22,021 bases of DNA from Lachnospiraceae bacterium UBA5895 (GTDB lineage: Bacteria > Bacillota > Clostridia > Lachnospirales > Lachnospiraceae). Each line of letters opens with the position of its first letter. Position 1 is the stretch's first letter. Shown here in pieces: positions 1-8,966 of this stretch. Under the pieces are notes generated by a model. It saw only the letters and a list, made by a program, of their open reading frames with translations. It had not been told where the DNA came from and did no database searches. The DNA lies in NCBI GenBank assembly GCA_002431915.1, contig DJEP01000041.1, positions 1 to 22,021 on the forward strand, written 5' to 3'. Position numbers and translations under genes: made by a program.

Positions 1-138
1 ATCAGAATTCCGAGAGATCATTTGTATATTTATCTTTCATTTTCTCATATAGTTACTTCAAGTAATTATCTTTGGTAATTATATGAAAACACTTCCGATT
101 TGTCAATGAGATATTTTCATATGCATAAAAACAGGAAA

Positions 139-166
139 ACAGCAGACTCTTTTGGGAATCTGCTGT
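139..166 (-). terminator. Rho-independent terminator after the C69 dipeptidase gene
   Basis: A perfect 8-bp inverted repeat (ACAGCAGA at 139-146 and TCTGCTGT at 159-166) encloses a 12-nt loop. Read on the minus strand it is followed by a T-rich tract (TTTTCCTGTTTTT), about 50 nt after the dipeptidase stop. The plus-strand side also has a short T run (CTTTTC), so it could act in both directions. No other gene is seen in 1-215. Confidence 0.65.
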
Positions 167-215
167 CTTTTCTATGCATTTATGTTCAAATTTTTTGATC
201 CGTGAGGAAAAAAGT

Positions 216-1688
216 TTATGCATCCGATCTGGCATAGGCATTTTTCATCTGTCCGCTGAGTTCATACAGCACCTTATCCAGAGTGTCGGCTGCTGCCTCC
301 CGTAGCATTTCTGCGACCTTTTCGTTGGCTTCTCCCTGTAAATTCTTACGTTTTTCCTCATTCATCTCCTGCGCCAGCAGTGCATCATAACGATTCAGGA
401 TCTCATGGCTCTTCGCCGCCACATTTTCCTGATATCGCTCAATGTGGAACACGGATTTGTTGTAGGAAGCGTCCGCCATAGCCGCGATCATACGGCTCAT
501 CCAGTAGAAGTTCTCCGTGGATACTTTTCCGGTGGTTTCGGATAAGTACTCTGGGGTCCGGTCGATATCTGTATAAAAAGGTGCCAGTGTATTAAAGGCA
601 TTAGAAGCCAGTGCCAGCCACTGGATGGGCTCACCCTCCGGACGCATCTGAATCAGGGTCATAACGTCATTCCGGTTGATACCGATGGAACGATAGGCTC
701 CCCGCATAGACTTATCACCGTAGGCCGCATAAGGATCGTAGGGAGTTCCCTGATAATGGGAAGACAGGATGTATTTCACATCCTCCACCGTGATTTTCTT
801 CTCCGGCACCATGCACCAGGGCAGATCATCGGAAAACGGCGTGTACTCCGCATCCGGACCATCCCAGCGCTTCGTCCGGGGATTCAGGGTACGCAGCATA
901 TACCAGGCTCTTGCGGTATTGTATACATGATCGGAATCGTCATGGCTGCCGAAGGCATCTCTGGCGGAAAAAGTGCCGTCCTGTGACAGATCCAGGTGAT
1001 TCTTTTCGATAAATTCTCTCAGATCCGCAGAGCACATATGCTCCCTTTGCACAGTCAAAGCATCCTCCAGATCAAAGGTATCGATTCCGAACTGGTTCGG
1101 CATCACCACATAAGCATTGTCCGGCACTCTGCGGGCAATCCAGTGATGTCCGCCGATGGTCTCCAGCCACCATATCTCGTTTTTATCGGAAAAAGCAATC
1201 CCGTTCATCTCGTAGGTGCCGTACTTTTCCAACAGGCTTCCCAGTCGTGTGACACCCTCTCTGGCACTGTGAATGTAAGGAAGCACCAGAGACACAATAT
1301 CCTCCTCGCCGATGCCGCCGGGAATCTCCTCCGCACCGTCCTTCGCCGGAACATATTCCACCAGCGGATCTGCTCCCAGGACTCTGGCATTGGACGTGAT
1401 GGTCTCCGTGGCGGTCATGCCCACGCCTGCTGCATTAACACCGTGGGCTGCCCAGATGCCTTCTCCCTCCAGTGCATTTGGCACTGCGGTATATCGCAAA
1501 GGCTCCTCCGGCAGATCGATCTCCACATGAGAAAGCACAGATTTATATTTTTTCGGCTGTTCTTCCGGATGCACCACCACGAATTTCTTCGGGGTAAACT
1601 GTCCGGAGGGGGAATCATCGTTCCGTGCGATCATGGTGGATCCGTCATAAGACGCCTTTTTTCCTACTAATATAGTTGTACATGGCAT
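216..1688 (-). CDS. C69-family dipeptidase (PepD-like)
   Basis: A 490-residue protein of the peptidase C69 family, N-terminal-nucleophile hydrolases that cleave dipeptides. The N-terminus MPCTTILVGKKAS, followed by DGSTMIARNDDS, is the family signature; Cys3 is the expected nucleophile. The length fits the family. There is no signal peptide, so it should act in the cytosol on imported peptides. The start is supported by a strong AGGAGG site just upstream of the ATG. It lies 75 bp downstream of the GH28 gene on the same strand and is followed by a terminator at 139-166, so it is probably the last gene of a short leftward transcript. The exact dipeptide preference cannot be read from the sequence. 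Confidence 0.9.
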   Translation of the reverse strand: MPCTTILVGKKASYDGSTMIARNDDSPSGQFTPKKFVVVHPEEQPKKYKSVLSHVEIDLPEEPLRYTAVPNALEGEGIWAAHGVNAAGVGMTATETITSNARVLGADPLVEYVPAKDGAEEIPGGIGEEDIVSLVLPYIHSAREGVTRLGSLLEKYGTYEMNGIAFSDKNEIWWLETIGGHHWIARRVPDNAYVVMPNQFGIDTFDLEDALTVQREHMCSADLREFIEKNHLDLSQDGTFSARDAFGSHDDSDHVYNTARAWYMLRTLNPRTKRWDGPDAEYTPFSDDLPWCMVPEKKITVEDVKYILSSHYQGTPYDPYAAYGDKSMRGAYRSIGINRNDVMTLIQMRPEGEPIQWLALASNAFNTLAPFYTDIDRTPEYLSETTGKVSTENFYWMSRMIAAMADASYNKSVFHIERYQENVAAKSHEILNRYDALLAQEMNEEKRKNLQGEANEKVAEMLREAAADTLDKVLYELSGQMKNAYARSDA

Positions 1689-1763
1689 AATCGTTACCTC
1701 CTGTTACTATATTTCAAAATTTCCTTTTCCCGGCACCGGATAGCTGCCTGTCCGTCCGGGTGC

Positions 1764-3074
1764 TTACGCCAGTTTCTGCCCATTGATGACTACATTCTGA
1801 ATCGTCTCCGGTCTGCCCTGCAGGGGCTCGATCTTTGTAAACTGCTTACATCCGGTAACTTCGATATTTTCCATGGACAGATCTCTGAAATATGGGATGT
1901 CCTCCTCATTTTCCATGGCAATGGTCTCCTCTCTGTTCAGAGAATTGAGGACGTAGGACATGGTCAGGATCACTGCTTCTCCCTTGATCTCGCTCATGTG
2001 GATATTGCGGAGCGTGATGTTTTCCACCACCCCGCCGCGGCCCAGCGCACTCTTCATGCGGACACCTACATCGGTTCCCACGAAAGTACAGTTCTCCACC
2101 AGAATATCCCTGACTCCGCGGGACATCTCACTGCCGATGACGAAACCTCCGTGACCTTCATTTACCAGACAGTCATGAATGTATACATTGCTGCATGGTC
2201 CCTCGATCTTGCGGGCGATGGCATTTTTGCCGGACTTCATGCAGATGGCATCGTCTCCGGTCTCGAAAGTGCTGTGATGAATATGCACGTTGGTGCAGGA
2301 TTCCACATCGATGCCGTCACCGTTCTGGGCATAATAGGGATTGCGGATCTGTACACTGTCCACCGTAAGACTCTCACAGAAATAGGGATGAATGTTCCAC
2401 GCGGGAGAATTCATAAACGTCACCCCCTGCAGAAGCACCTTTTTGCAGTAACGCAGGCTGACCATGACCGGGCGATAAAAATCATAATAGGGAGCTGCAG
2501 CAGTCAGTGCCTCTTCGGTGGTTCCCTGAATATTGTGGTGGTTGCCCTTTAAAACAGACTCCGTGGGCATCCAGATGGCTGTCTCTTTTGTCTCCAGCAC
2601 ATAAGGACTGATTTCAAATAAAGCATCCCACTGCTTTTCCGTCATCTTGAACTTTTTGATTGGACGCCATTTGTCACCGCTTCCGTCAATGATGCCTTCT
2701 CCGGTGATAGCGATGTTTTCCGCATTCTCTGCAGTAATGGGAGATACCGTGCGGATGCAGTCCTGTCCTTCGTAGCTGGTAATCCGCAGGGGATAGTCTT
2801 CTTTGGACTTGATGAATTTTAACATTGCCTGACTATCCAGATGCAGATTGACACCACTTAACAGACAAATCGGTGCCACTGCCCAGATGCCTGCGGGGAC
2901 TCTCACCGTACCGCCGCCCTGCTCCGACACCTCACGGATCGCGTGGTTGATGGCTTCCGCATTGTGTCTGCCGGTCTCTATCTGCAGATCACCGCTTTTT
3001 GCACCGTATTCCGCGATGGACACCTCCCTGTCCGGAAACTGGGGAAGTTCTACTTTATAATTCTGATTATACAT
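1764..3074 (-). CDS. Glycoside hydrolase family 28 (polygalacturonase-like)
   Basis: A 436-residue right-handed beta-helix glycosidase of family GH28, which hydrolyses galacturonic-acid or related pectic linkages by inversion. The four GH28 motifs are present in order: NGD (251-253), DD (274-275), GHG (307-309) and the RIK-like RMK (339-341). The predicted catalytic Asp residues 253, 274 and 275 and His308 are therefore intact. No signal peptide is visible, which suggests a cytosolic enzyme trimming imported pectin oligosaccharides rather than a secreted polygalacturonase. An AAAGGAG site precedes the ATG. It lies between the methyltransferase and dipeptidase genes, all leftward; no pectin transporter is in view, so the exact substrate is unknown. 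Confidence 0.9.
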   Translation of the reverse strand: MYNQNYKVELPQFPDREVSIAEYGAKSGDLQIETGRHNAEAINHAIREVSEQGGGTVRVPAGIWAVAPICLLSGVNLHLDSQAMLKFIKSKEDYPLRITSYEGQDCIRTVSPITAENAENIAITGEGIIDGSGDKWRPIKKFKMTEKQWDALFEISPYVLETKETAIWMPTESVLKGNHHNIQGTTEEALTAAAPYYDFYRPVMVSLRYCKKVLLQGVTFMNSPAWNIHPYFCESLTVDSVQIRNPYYAQNGDGIDVESCTNVHIHHSTFETGDDAICMKSGKNAIARKIEGPCSNVYIHDCLVNEGHGGFVIGSEMSRGVRDILVENCTFVGTDVGVRMKSALGRGGVVENITLRNIHMSEIKGEAVILTMSYVLNSLNREETIAMENEEDIPYFRDLSMENIEVTGCKQFTKIEPLQGRPETIQNVVINGQKLA

Positions 3075-3197
3075 GGTTATTGTTTTCTCCTTTGAATACT
3101 TTCATGAGTACTTTCGCATTTCCTGCGTTTCTGATTCTATCGTGTTCCGTTTCAGACTTCCACCCGGTTTTTGCGTTTTTCCGGTGGGTTCTACTGC

Positions 3198-3878
3198 TTA
3201 TTTGTGCCCTTCCGCACAGATCCAGTCCTCGCCGTCTTTTAAATGGATCTGCACCTTGCGAAATCCCGCATTTTTGAGCAGTACTCTGAATTCTTCCGGT
3301 GTGGGATTAAACAGGTGGAATCTCTGAATGTTTTCCCGCACCTGTTCCGGCAGATCCTCCTTCTGGTAAATGTCGGCCACCAGTAAAAAGGTTCCCTGCT
3401 CCTTCAATACCCGGTAAACTTCCTTCAGATTCTCCGCGGGATCCGGCCAGAAATAGAAGCTTTCCACCGTGATAATCTTGTCAAAGGCATTGTCTGCAAA
3501 AGGCAGCTTTTCCACGGATGCCTCCACGAGATCCATTTTGCCCTGTCGCAGCGCCTCTGCATTGGTTTTCCCGGAAATTTCCAGTGACGTGGCGGAATAA
3601 TCCACTCCTGTCAGATGACCGACACGCACCTGTTCACTCATGCGTTTCAGAGTCGCGCCTCCGCCACAGCCGATGTCCAGGATCCGGTCATTTTCCCGAA
3701 TCTTCCAGTGTTCCAGTGCCCAGCCGGTCACGGCATAATGACTTTCGTTCATGCGCTGCAGCATCTTCTCGCCATCCTCTCCGACCGGTTTCCCGGGGTT
3801 GCCGGAGATGGTGATTTCCTGTTGGGTGCGTTCGTCGGTGGTTAGTTTTATGGTATTATTTTCTGTTTTTTCAGTCAT
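3198..3878 (-). CDS. Class I SAM-dependent methyltransferase
   Basis: A 226-residue methyltransferase with a Rossmann-fold SAM site. Motif I is seen as ILDIGCGGGATLKRM, an acidic motif II follows at LTGVDYSATSL, and the post-I/motif IV region includes FDKIITVESFYFWPDP. It resembles the ubiquinone/menaquinone-type methyltransferase group, but the acceptor cannot be told. I chose the ATG at 3878 because it has AAGGAAA upstream; the frame can be extended to a TTG at 3923 without a convincing ribosome site. It heads the leftward set that includes GH28 and the dipeptidase, and a good promoter lies at 3963-3991. Confidence 0.8.
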   Translation of the reverse strand: MTEKTENNTIKLTTDERTQQEITISGNPGKPVGEDGEKMLQRMNESHYAVTGWALEHWKIRENDRILDIGCGGGATLKRMSEQVRVGHLTGVDYSATSLEISGKTNAEALRQGKMDLVEASVEKLPFADNAFDKIITVESFYFWPDPAENLKEVYRVLKEQGTFLLVADIYQKEDLPEQVRENIQRFHLFNPTPEEFRVLLKNAGFRKVQIHLKDGEDWICAEGHK

Positions 3879-3962
3879 GCTTCTATTTTCCTTCCTGATT
3901 GTTTTGCTAGATTCTAGTTTCAAATCCTAATGGTTTTCTTTGCATTTTCTGCTATCTTTATT

Positions 3963-3991
3963 ATAATAGTATCTGTTCAAAGTCATGTAAA
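3963..3991 (-). promoter_or_regulatory. Candidate sigma-70-type promoter for methyltransferase-GH28-dipeptidase genes
   Basis: On the minus strand, TTTACA (3986-3991) and TATTAT (3963-3968) are separated by exactly 17 bp, each one base off consensus. Predicted transcription start is near 3956, giving a leader of about 78 nt before the methyltransferase ATG. The rest of the divergent intergenic region up to 4192 shows no other clear element. Confidence 0.5.
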
Positions 3992-4192
3992 AGCAGCATA
4001 CGCATTATTTAGGATATCCCCGCACAGAGAATTTTGCAAACGGATTTCGGAAGCGTTTACCTTAATAAATTTTCCACACGCAAATTAGTTCCTGCACAGG
4101 CTGCCAAATACACGTTGCGAAAGTACAAACAGCGAAAGCATACGCTGCCATGCAGTTAAATGCTTGCAGGTTACGGAAAGGCATACATTTTT

Positions 4193-5143
4193 ATGAAATA
4201 TTATCTCGCCCCCATGGAGGGACTGACCACCTATAATTTCCGCACGAACTGGAACCGCTATTATGGCGGCATGGACAAATATTTTACCCCTTTTATCTCC
4301 AACCGGCACATGAACAGCAGAGAACGTGGCGATGTGCTGCCGGAGCATAATGTGGGCGTGTGCACCGTGCCACAGATCCTGACCAATAAGGCGGAGGAAT
4401 TCCTGTCGCTGGCAGAGCAACTGGCCGGATATGGCTACCATGAAGTCAATCTGAATCTGGGCTGTCCTTCCGGGACGGTAGTGGCAAAAAACCGGGGTGC
4501 CGGCTTCTTAGGCACGCCCCGGGAACTGGAGGATTTTCTGGACGAGATCTTCGACAAATGTCCGTTGGAAATCTCCATTAAGACCCGCATCGGCATGGAC
4601 TACATGGATGAATGGGCTCCACTGCTTAAAATATATCAAAAATTCCCCATGAAGGAACTGATCATTCACCCCAGACTGCAAAAGGAAGGCTACAAGGGAA
4701 CTCCTCATCTGGAGACTTTCGCAGAGGCGGCCGGAACCCTGCAATGTCCGCTGTGCTATAACGGAGACATTACCTCCCCGGAGACTCTTTCGCAGATCCT
4801 GACCAAACTTCCCATGATCGATACCGTTATGATCGGTCGGGGAATCTTACAGAATCCGGGGCTGTTGCAGGAATTGAAGAATGTCTCTTTGTGGGCTGCG
4901 CTGCCTTCTTCGGAAGAACGGCTGGCTGTCCTGAAGGAATTCCACAATTCCCTCCTTGCGGGATATCAGGAGATCATGTCCGGTGATACCAATACCCTGT
5001 ATAAAATGAAGGATCTCTGGACTTTCTTAAGCCGCAGTTTTGAATCTCCGGAGAAATACGTGAAAAAGATCCGCAAAGCCACGGACGTCAGCGACTATAA
5101 AATTGCCGTAAATGCGCTGTTCCGGGAGAGCGCTTTGAAATGA
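4193..5143 (+). CDS. tRNA-dihydrouridine synthase
   Basis: A 316-residue FMN-dependent flavoenzyme that reduces specific uridines in tRNA to dihydrouridine with NAD(P)H. It begins with MKYYLAPMEGLTTYNFR, the Dus phosphate/FMN-binding start. It has NLNLGCPSGTVVAKNRGAG with the conserved catalytic Cys91, then IKTRIGMD, LIIHPRLQKEGYKG and the FMN phosphate motif MIGRGILQNP. The frame opens upstream at 4160, but the ATG at 4193 matches the family N-terminus and has GGAAAGG 11 nt before it. It is a single gene, convergent with the broken transglutaminase-like gene that ends 24 bp away. The target uridine position is not predictable here. Confidence 0.92.
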   Translation: MKYYLAPMEGLTTYNFRTNWNRYYGGMDKYFTPFISNRHMNSRERGDVLPEHNVGVCTVPQILTNKAEEFLSLAEQLAGYGYHEVNLNLGCPSGTVVAKNRGAGFLGTPRELEDFLDEIFDKCPLEISIKTRIGMDYMDEWAPLLKIYQKFPMKELIIHPRLQKEGYKGTPHLETFAEAAGTLQCPLCYNGDITSPETLSQILTKLPMIDTVMIGRGILQNPGLLQELKNVSLWAALPSSEERLAVLKEFHNSLLAGYQEIMSGDTNTLYKMKDLWTFLSRSFESPEKYVKKIRKATDVSDYKIAVNALFRESALK

Positions 5144-5167
5144 TCCATAAATCCATAATCCCCTGCT

Positions 5168-5973
5168 CTATTCCCCGGTGTCGAACTGTTCTCCTTCGTT
5201 GGCATCTTCCATGACGACCTCCGGCTCCGGGATGCCTACATTTTCCACATAGCTGAAATGAATGACCGCCTGTGGCCAGTTGAGACTGATCCGGGCGGTC
5301 TTCTGCCGCTCCTCGCCTGCTTTGCGGATCAGTTCCAACAGCTCCTGCAGAACTTCTCTGGTGAGATACCCGCCCCGCCGATCCGCACAATATTCCAGGT
5401 GTGACGGTATTTGATACCTTTCTCCGGATTGTTGCCGCAGATGGCGATGACACACCGCAACCCTAACGCGTCACAGAGCACCTTCACCGATTTGGCAATG
5501 CCCTCGCAGACACCCACGCCCTGTCCTAAGGGTCCTATGATCTCATGGGAATAAGGCTTTTTCAACTTATCGTAAGTGATATTTTCGCAGATAAAGTCAT
5601 GAATGTACTTCTCTTTTTCCCATTCCGTGAATTTTGCGGCGGGGCGCGCCAGCTTTTCCACCCGGGACTGCATGGCTTTCTGGTGCTCTCTGATCTTATT
5701 TTTCTCAAACAGATACTCCGGCACGAAGATAATATTGAGGGAGTCCTGATAATATTTGTACCGATAACTCACCACCCAAAAGATCTCCGGGTGATCCAGC
5801 CGCAGCCGGAAAAATACGTCATACAGTTCCTCCGCCGGGATCCGCGGCAGCTGGATCTCGTCTGCCAGCGCCAGCACTCCCTGCTGCATGGCGTGATAGG
5901 CAGCCTGCTGGGGTTTGTTCATTTTCTGATAGTAGTATGGTTCCATGGTCGTTTCCTGTTCTGTGTTCTTCAT
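5168..5973 (-). pseudogene. Transglutaminase-like protein, frameshifted and internally deleted
   Basis: The upstream part encodes a transglutaminase-like fold with the catalytic Cys in GVGVCEGIAKS (residue 156) and His in RHTWNIV (191). The third triad residue, an Asp expected shortly after the His, is missing. Just after IVRIGG the frame changes near 5369-5380. The first frame then reads a short unrelated tail to a stop at 5329, while a second frame continues with GYLTREVLQELLELI to a stop at 5168. That second part has good codon use and an acidic end (EQFDTGE), so it looks like the original C-terminus. A frameshift plus loss of the middle segment best explains this. Translation may start at 5973, or at the ATG at 5946, which has AGGAAA before it. 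Probably inactive. Confidence 0.7.
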
Positions 5974-6142
5974 CTGTCTTATTTTTACATTTTAGCAGAA
6001 GGAGAATCTTTTGGGGCATATTTTTCCTAATTAGGAGCTATTTTGAGAAAAATTTATTTTTTTTGCAACTTTTATGGGGATTACACAGTCTAACCATCAG
6101 AGACCTGTAAGATAAGGTTTTATTAAGAAAGGAGTTCTTATT

Positions 6143-6697
6143 ATGAAAAATAAAATGATTTGTGCACTTTTAACTACTGTAATGGTATTGTCTTTTGCTG
6201 CCTGTGGCAGTCAGGGAAATGGAGCCGCGGCTTCGGCGGAAAGCACGGTGACTTCTGAAAGCAGTGCGGAGGCTTCTACTGCTGAAAGTTCTGCTACCGA
6301 AGCCAGTGCCGAGACAACTACGGAAACAGCTGACGCGACCGACGGAACTTCCTATGAGGACAACTTTGCGGTTCCCACTGAGGATGCCGTGGCTTTCGCT
6401 GAGAAAATCCAGGCAGCGGTAGCCGATGAGGATCTGGAAGCCCTGGCAGATCTGGCAAATTACCCGATCTACGTAGCTCTGGGCGACGGCAGTGTTATCG
6501 AAAGCAAAGAAGACCTGATGGCTCTGGGTGCCGACAAGATCTTCACCCAGGAAATGAAGGATTCCATCGCGAATGCCGATCTGTCTGACTTAAGCGCCAG
6601 CATGGCAGGATTTACCCTCTACAGCACCGGTGATGCACCTAATATTACTTTCAATGTGCAGAACGGTGTGCTGGGTATCAGTGGTATCAATTATTAA
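6143..6697 (+). CDS. Small secreted lipoprotein of unknown function
   Basis: A 184-residue protein with a lipoprotein signal peptide: charged MKNK, a hydrophobic stretch and the lipobox SFAAC, with Cys21 as the lipidated residue. A low-complexity linker rich in Ser, Thr, Ala and Glu (about residues 24-68) follows. Then comes a compact domain of about 110 residues (from NFAVPTEDAVAFAEKI) that resembles nuclear-transport-factor-2-like cell-surface domains, but I do not recognise the family with certainty. AGAAAGGAG lies 8 nt before the ATG. It is expected to be anchored on the outer face of the membrane. It stands alone, followed by a hairpin at 6718-6740 shared with the convergent metallophosphoesterase. 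Confidence 0.75.
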   Translation: MKNKMICALLTTVMVLSFAACGSQGNGAAASAESTVTSESSAEASTAESSATEASAETTTETADATDGTSYEDNFAVPTEDAVAFAEKIQAAVADEDLEALADLANYPIYVALGDGSVIESKEDLMALGADKIFTQEMKDSIANADLSDLSASMAGFTLYSTGDAPNITFNVQNGVLGISGINY

Positions 6698-6717
6698 TTT
6701 CTATCTGAATTCATTCA

Positions 6718-6740
6718 GGGGAGCCTTCCTCAGGTTCCCC
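6718..6740 (+). terminator. Hairpin between convergent lipoprotein and phosphoesterase genes
   Basis: GGGGAGCC (6718-6725) pairs with GGTTCCCC (6733-6740) around a 7-nt loop, with one G-U pair. It lies 20 nt after the lipoprotein stop and overlaps the last codons of the convergent phosphoesterase gene. The following T tract is weak, so termination strength is uncertain. Confidence 0.45.
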
Positions 6741-7746
6741 TTACTCGTGTCGAAACTACGCTTGTCAACGGCACCATATGGATGTCTATACTTCCATCTG
6801 TTTTCCGCGTGATCAACGTGGCACCGCGCTGGATATATTGCTTTGCGATGCCGGAATATCCCAGATAATCAATAGACATTCCGTAAGCCATGCGGATGCC
6901 TTTATACGTCAGTGACAATGTATTCAGGTGATCGTGTCCACAGAAGATCCATTTCAGCCAGCCGTTATCCACCGCTTTTTCGAAAAAATGAGGGGGCTGG
7001 TTCGATATTCCGAAATACTCGTCCTTTTCTCCGATACTGCCATGCTCATAGATCACACTGTGATCTCCTAATTTCATCTTCTCATAAGCTTCCTTGAATT
7101 CCGCGGGCGGCATGTGGAAAAATGCCATGGCAGGCACTTTCCGCTCGTTCAGTTTTTCCATGCACCAGTCCGTCTGATCCTCATGGATCCGGTCGAAACC
7201 GCTGAAAAACCAGCCGTCACCGTACATGTTGGAGTCCAGGTGGATGAGCGGCAGGAGAACTCTGTCTTCCCCATCTGTCAGATCCAGTACAAAATTTCCT
7301 ACACCGGTAATGGGATTCTGCGGGCTGTGATCATATCTTCCTTTGGTGAAAATGGCATATTTTCCCGTGGCAAAAATCTCCGCCAGCTGTTCCTTATTGC
7401 AGGTGGAGCCCATCTCGCAGTCATGGTTGCCAAACACCAGGGTATAGGGAATCCGAAAACCATCCAGAAATGCCAGCAGCTTATGCGCTTGTTTTCTGTT
7501 GTTCATGGTGCCGCTTTTCGGAAAAAATGGGAAAACGGAATCCCCAGTCAGAACCATCAGATCCGGGTTCGTCCGGTGAATCAGCTCCGTCACCGCTGCC
7601 AACGCCAATTTATCCTTTTTCCCGGAAAAGAGCCCGAAACCAAGGTGCAGGTCTGTCAGTTGCAATATTTTATAATCTCTGTCCGTCGGGATACAAAGGG
7701 AAAATGTCTCTTCGTCCCGAATCTGAAAGTTTTTAGAAGTATACAT
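6730..7746 (-). CDS. Calcineurin-like metallophosphoesterase
   Basis: A 338-residue phosphoesterase with the full dimetal-site motif series: DLH (Asp32, His34), GDS (Asp69), GNHD (106-109), His211 in FFHMPP, and GHDH (270-273). The overall pattern resembles the purple-acid-phosphatase-like/YkuE-type group acting on phosphoesters or phosphodiesters; the natural substrate is unknown. There is no signal peptide or membrane segment. Its start lies 24 bp downstream of the permease stop, with only a weak GAAAAGAGA ribosome site, so it is probably co-transcribed with the permease. Its 3' end overlaps the hairpin shared with the lipoprotein gene. Confidence 0.88.
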   Translation of the reverse strand: MYTSKNFQIRDEETFSLCIPTDRDYKILQLTDLHLGFGLFSGKKDKLALAAVTELIHRTNPDLMVLTGDSVFPFFPKSGTMNNRKQAHKLLAFLDGFRIPYTLVFGNHDCEMGSTCNKEQLAEIFATGKYAIFTKGRYDHSPQNPITGVGNFVLDLTDGEDRVLLPLIHLDSNMYGDGWFFSGFDRIHEDQTDWCMEKLNERKVPAMAFFHMPPAEFKEAYEKMKLGDHSVIYEHGSIGEKDEYFGISNQPPHFFEKAVDNGWLKWIFCGHDHLNTLSLTYKGIRMAYGMSIDYLGYSGIAKQYIQRGATLITRKTDGSIDIHMVPLTSVVSTRVRGT

Positions 7747-7770
7747 ATGAATCTCTTTTCTGTTTTGGGA

Positions 7771-8931
7771 TTAGCTCAACGGAATCAGGGCACCTACTGC
7801 GGAAAGAATCGTGGAGATCACCATCAGCACCTGGAACGGCACCGTGCCGATCACACCACAGATAGGACTGCTGCCCGCCTTTTTCCTTGATTTTCCGTAC
7901 GTCAGCACCAGCATAATGCTCACCAGTACCACCACACCGCTCATGATACGGGTCAGAACAATGAAGCTGTTCACTCCGAAAATAGCAAACAGGATACAGG
8001 GAACCGTGGCAATCAGCCAGCTGATGCGGTTGCCGATACCGGTCTGCTCATGAACCACATCGCGGAGGGCGAGAGTGTTGCTCCAGAACGTGGTTAATAA
8101 CGCAAATAAGGAAAATACACCTGCCAATATCATTGCCCAGGTACCGATGCTCTCTCCTAGCTGCATGTAGGCAAGCTCTTTTTCCAGCGTTCCTTTCGTT
8201 CCCAGGAGAACCGTGCCCGTCACGATCAGTACAAATACTGAGGAAAGTCCGAAGCCGATGAAGATGGATCTGCGGATCTTTTTCGCATTGCCGTCCAGTC
8301 CCTTCACCACCTGGATCACCGCCTGGTTGGCGGAAGTGGCGAATACCACCATGCTGTACAGCGCCAGCAGATTATTCCAGTGGAACTCCGCCCGTTGCAG
8401 GGAATTCAGCGGATGCAGAAAAGTGCCTATCGTCATCACCGCCACGATTCCCATGAGGACGATGACCGCGTATTTCTGTGCAATGCCCACAGCTTTCATG
8501 CCGATAAACACCACGACTCCGGCGATCACATAATACAAAACCTGCGCCGCCACGAAAGGCATTCCGAACCAGTTCACGAAGATCTGGGCGCCACCGTTGA
8601 TATTTCCGCTGACACCGATCATGATTGCCAGTCCGTAGACAACAAATACACCCCAGCTGAAGAGCTGTTTCATTTTGCCTTGAAACAGCTCTCCTTCAAA
8701 ACTTTTTACCAGTTGAACACCGCCGTTGTTATAGGATAACTCGGCAATGATCAGATGCAGAATCACGTTCACACAATAGGCAATCAATACCATCCACACG
8801 ACATCCAGCATGCTATTCTTCGTGGCAAGGTACGGAACGGCAATGATGCCGGTGCCGACACTGTTGCCGACGATCATGCTGATGGCTTCGAAGGTCGTGA
8901 GATGGGCTTCGGATTGAATTGGCTGGGACAT
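7771..8931 (-). CDS. Amino-acid permease, aromatic amino acid transporter-like
   Basis: A 386-residue integral membrane protein with about 11 hydrophobic segments. It begins with TTFEAISMIVGNSVGTGIIAVP; the glycine-rich first helix GNSVGTGI is typical of the APC superfamily, close to the hydroxy/aromatic amino acid permease group (Trp/Tyr permeases). It probably imports an amino acid by proton or sodium symport, but the substrate is not certain. I start it at the ATG at 8931, which has AAGGAG 5-10 nt upstream; the frame extends upstream to 9012 but overlaps the hicB 3' end there. It lies 35 bp after the restored hicB stop and 24 bp before the phosphoesterase. Confidence 0.82.
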   Translation of the reverse strand: MSQPIQSEAHLTTFEAISMIVGNSVGTGIIAVPYLATKNSMLDVVWMVLIAYCVNVILHLIIAELSYNNGGVQLVKSFEGELFQGKMKQLFSWGVFVVYGLAIMIGVSGNINGGAQIFVNWFGMPFVAAQVLYYVIAGVVVFIGMKAVGIAQKYAVIVLMGIVAVMTIGTFLHPLNSLQRAEFHWNNLLALYSMVVFATSANQAVIQVVKGLDGNAKKIRRSIFIGFGLSSVFVLIVTGTVLLGTKGTLEKELAYMQLGESIGTWAMILAGVFSLFALLTTFWSNTLALRDVVHEQTGIGNRISWLIATVPCILFAIFGVNSFIVLTRIMSGVVVLVSIMLVLTYGKSRKKAGSSPICGVIGTVPFQVLMVISTILSAVGALIPLS

Positions 8932-8966
8932 AGGGGACTCCTTTGTAAAAAATTTTTTTTGTGTAG

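Noticed and set aside
996..1670. A 224-codon plus-strand frame
   Set aside because: It is antisense to the C69 dipeptidase and shows no domain or ribosome site.
3158..3187. A bulged hairpin between the methyltransferase and GH28 genes
   Set aside because: The 7-bp stem has a bulge and no following T tract on the transcribed strand; too weak to call a terminator.
7114..7890. A 258-codon plus-strand frame
   Set aside because: It is antisense to the metallophosphoesterase, which has all catalytic motifs; no ribosome site and no recognisable protein pattern.
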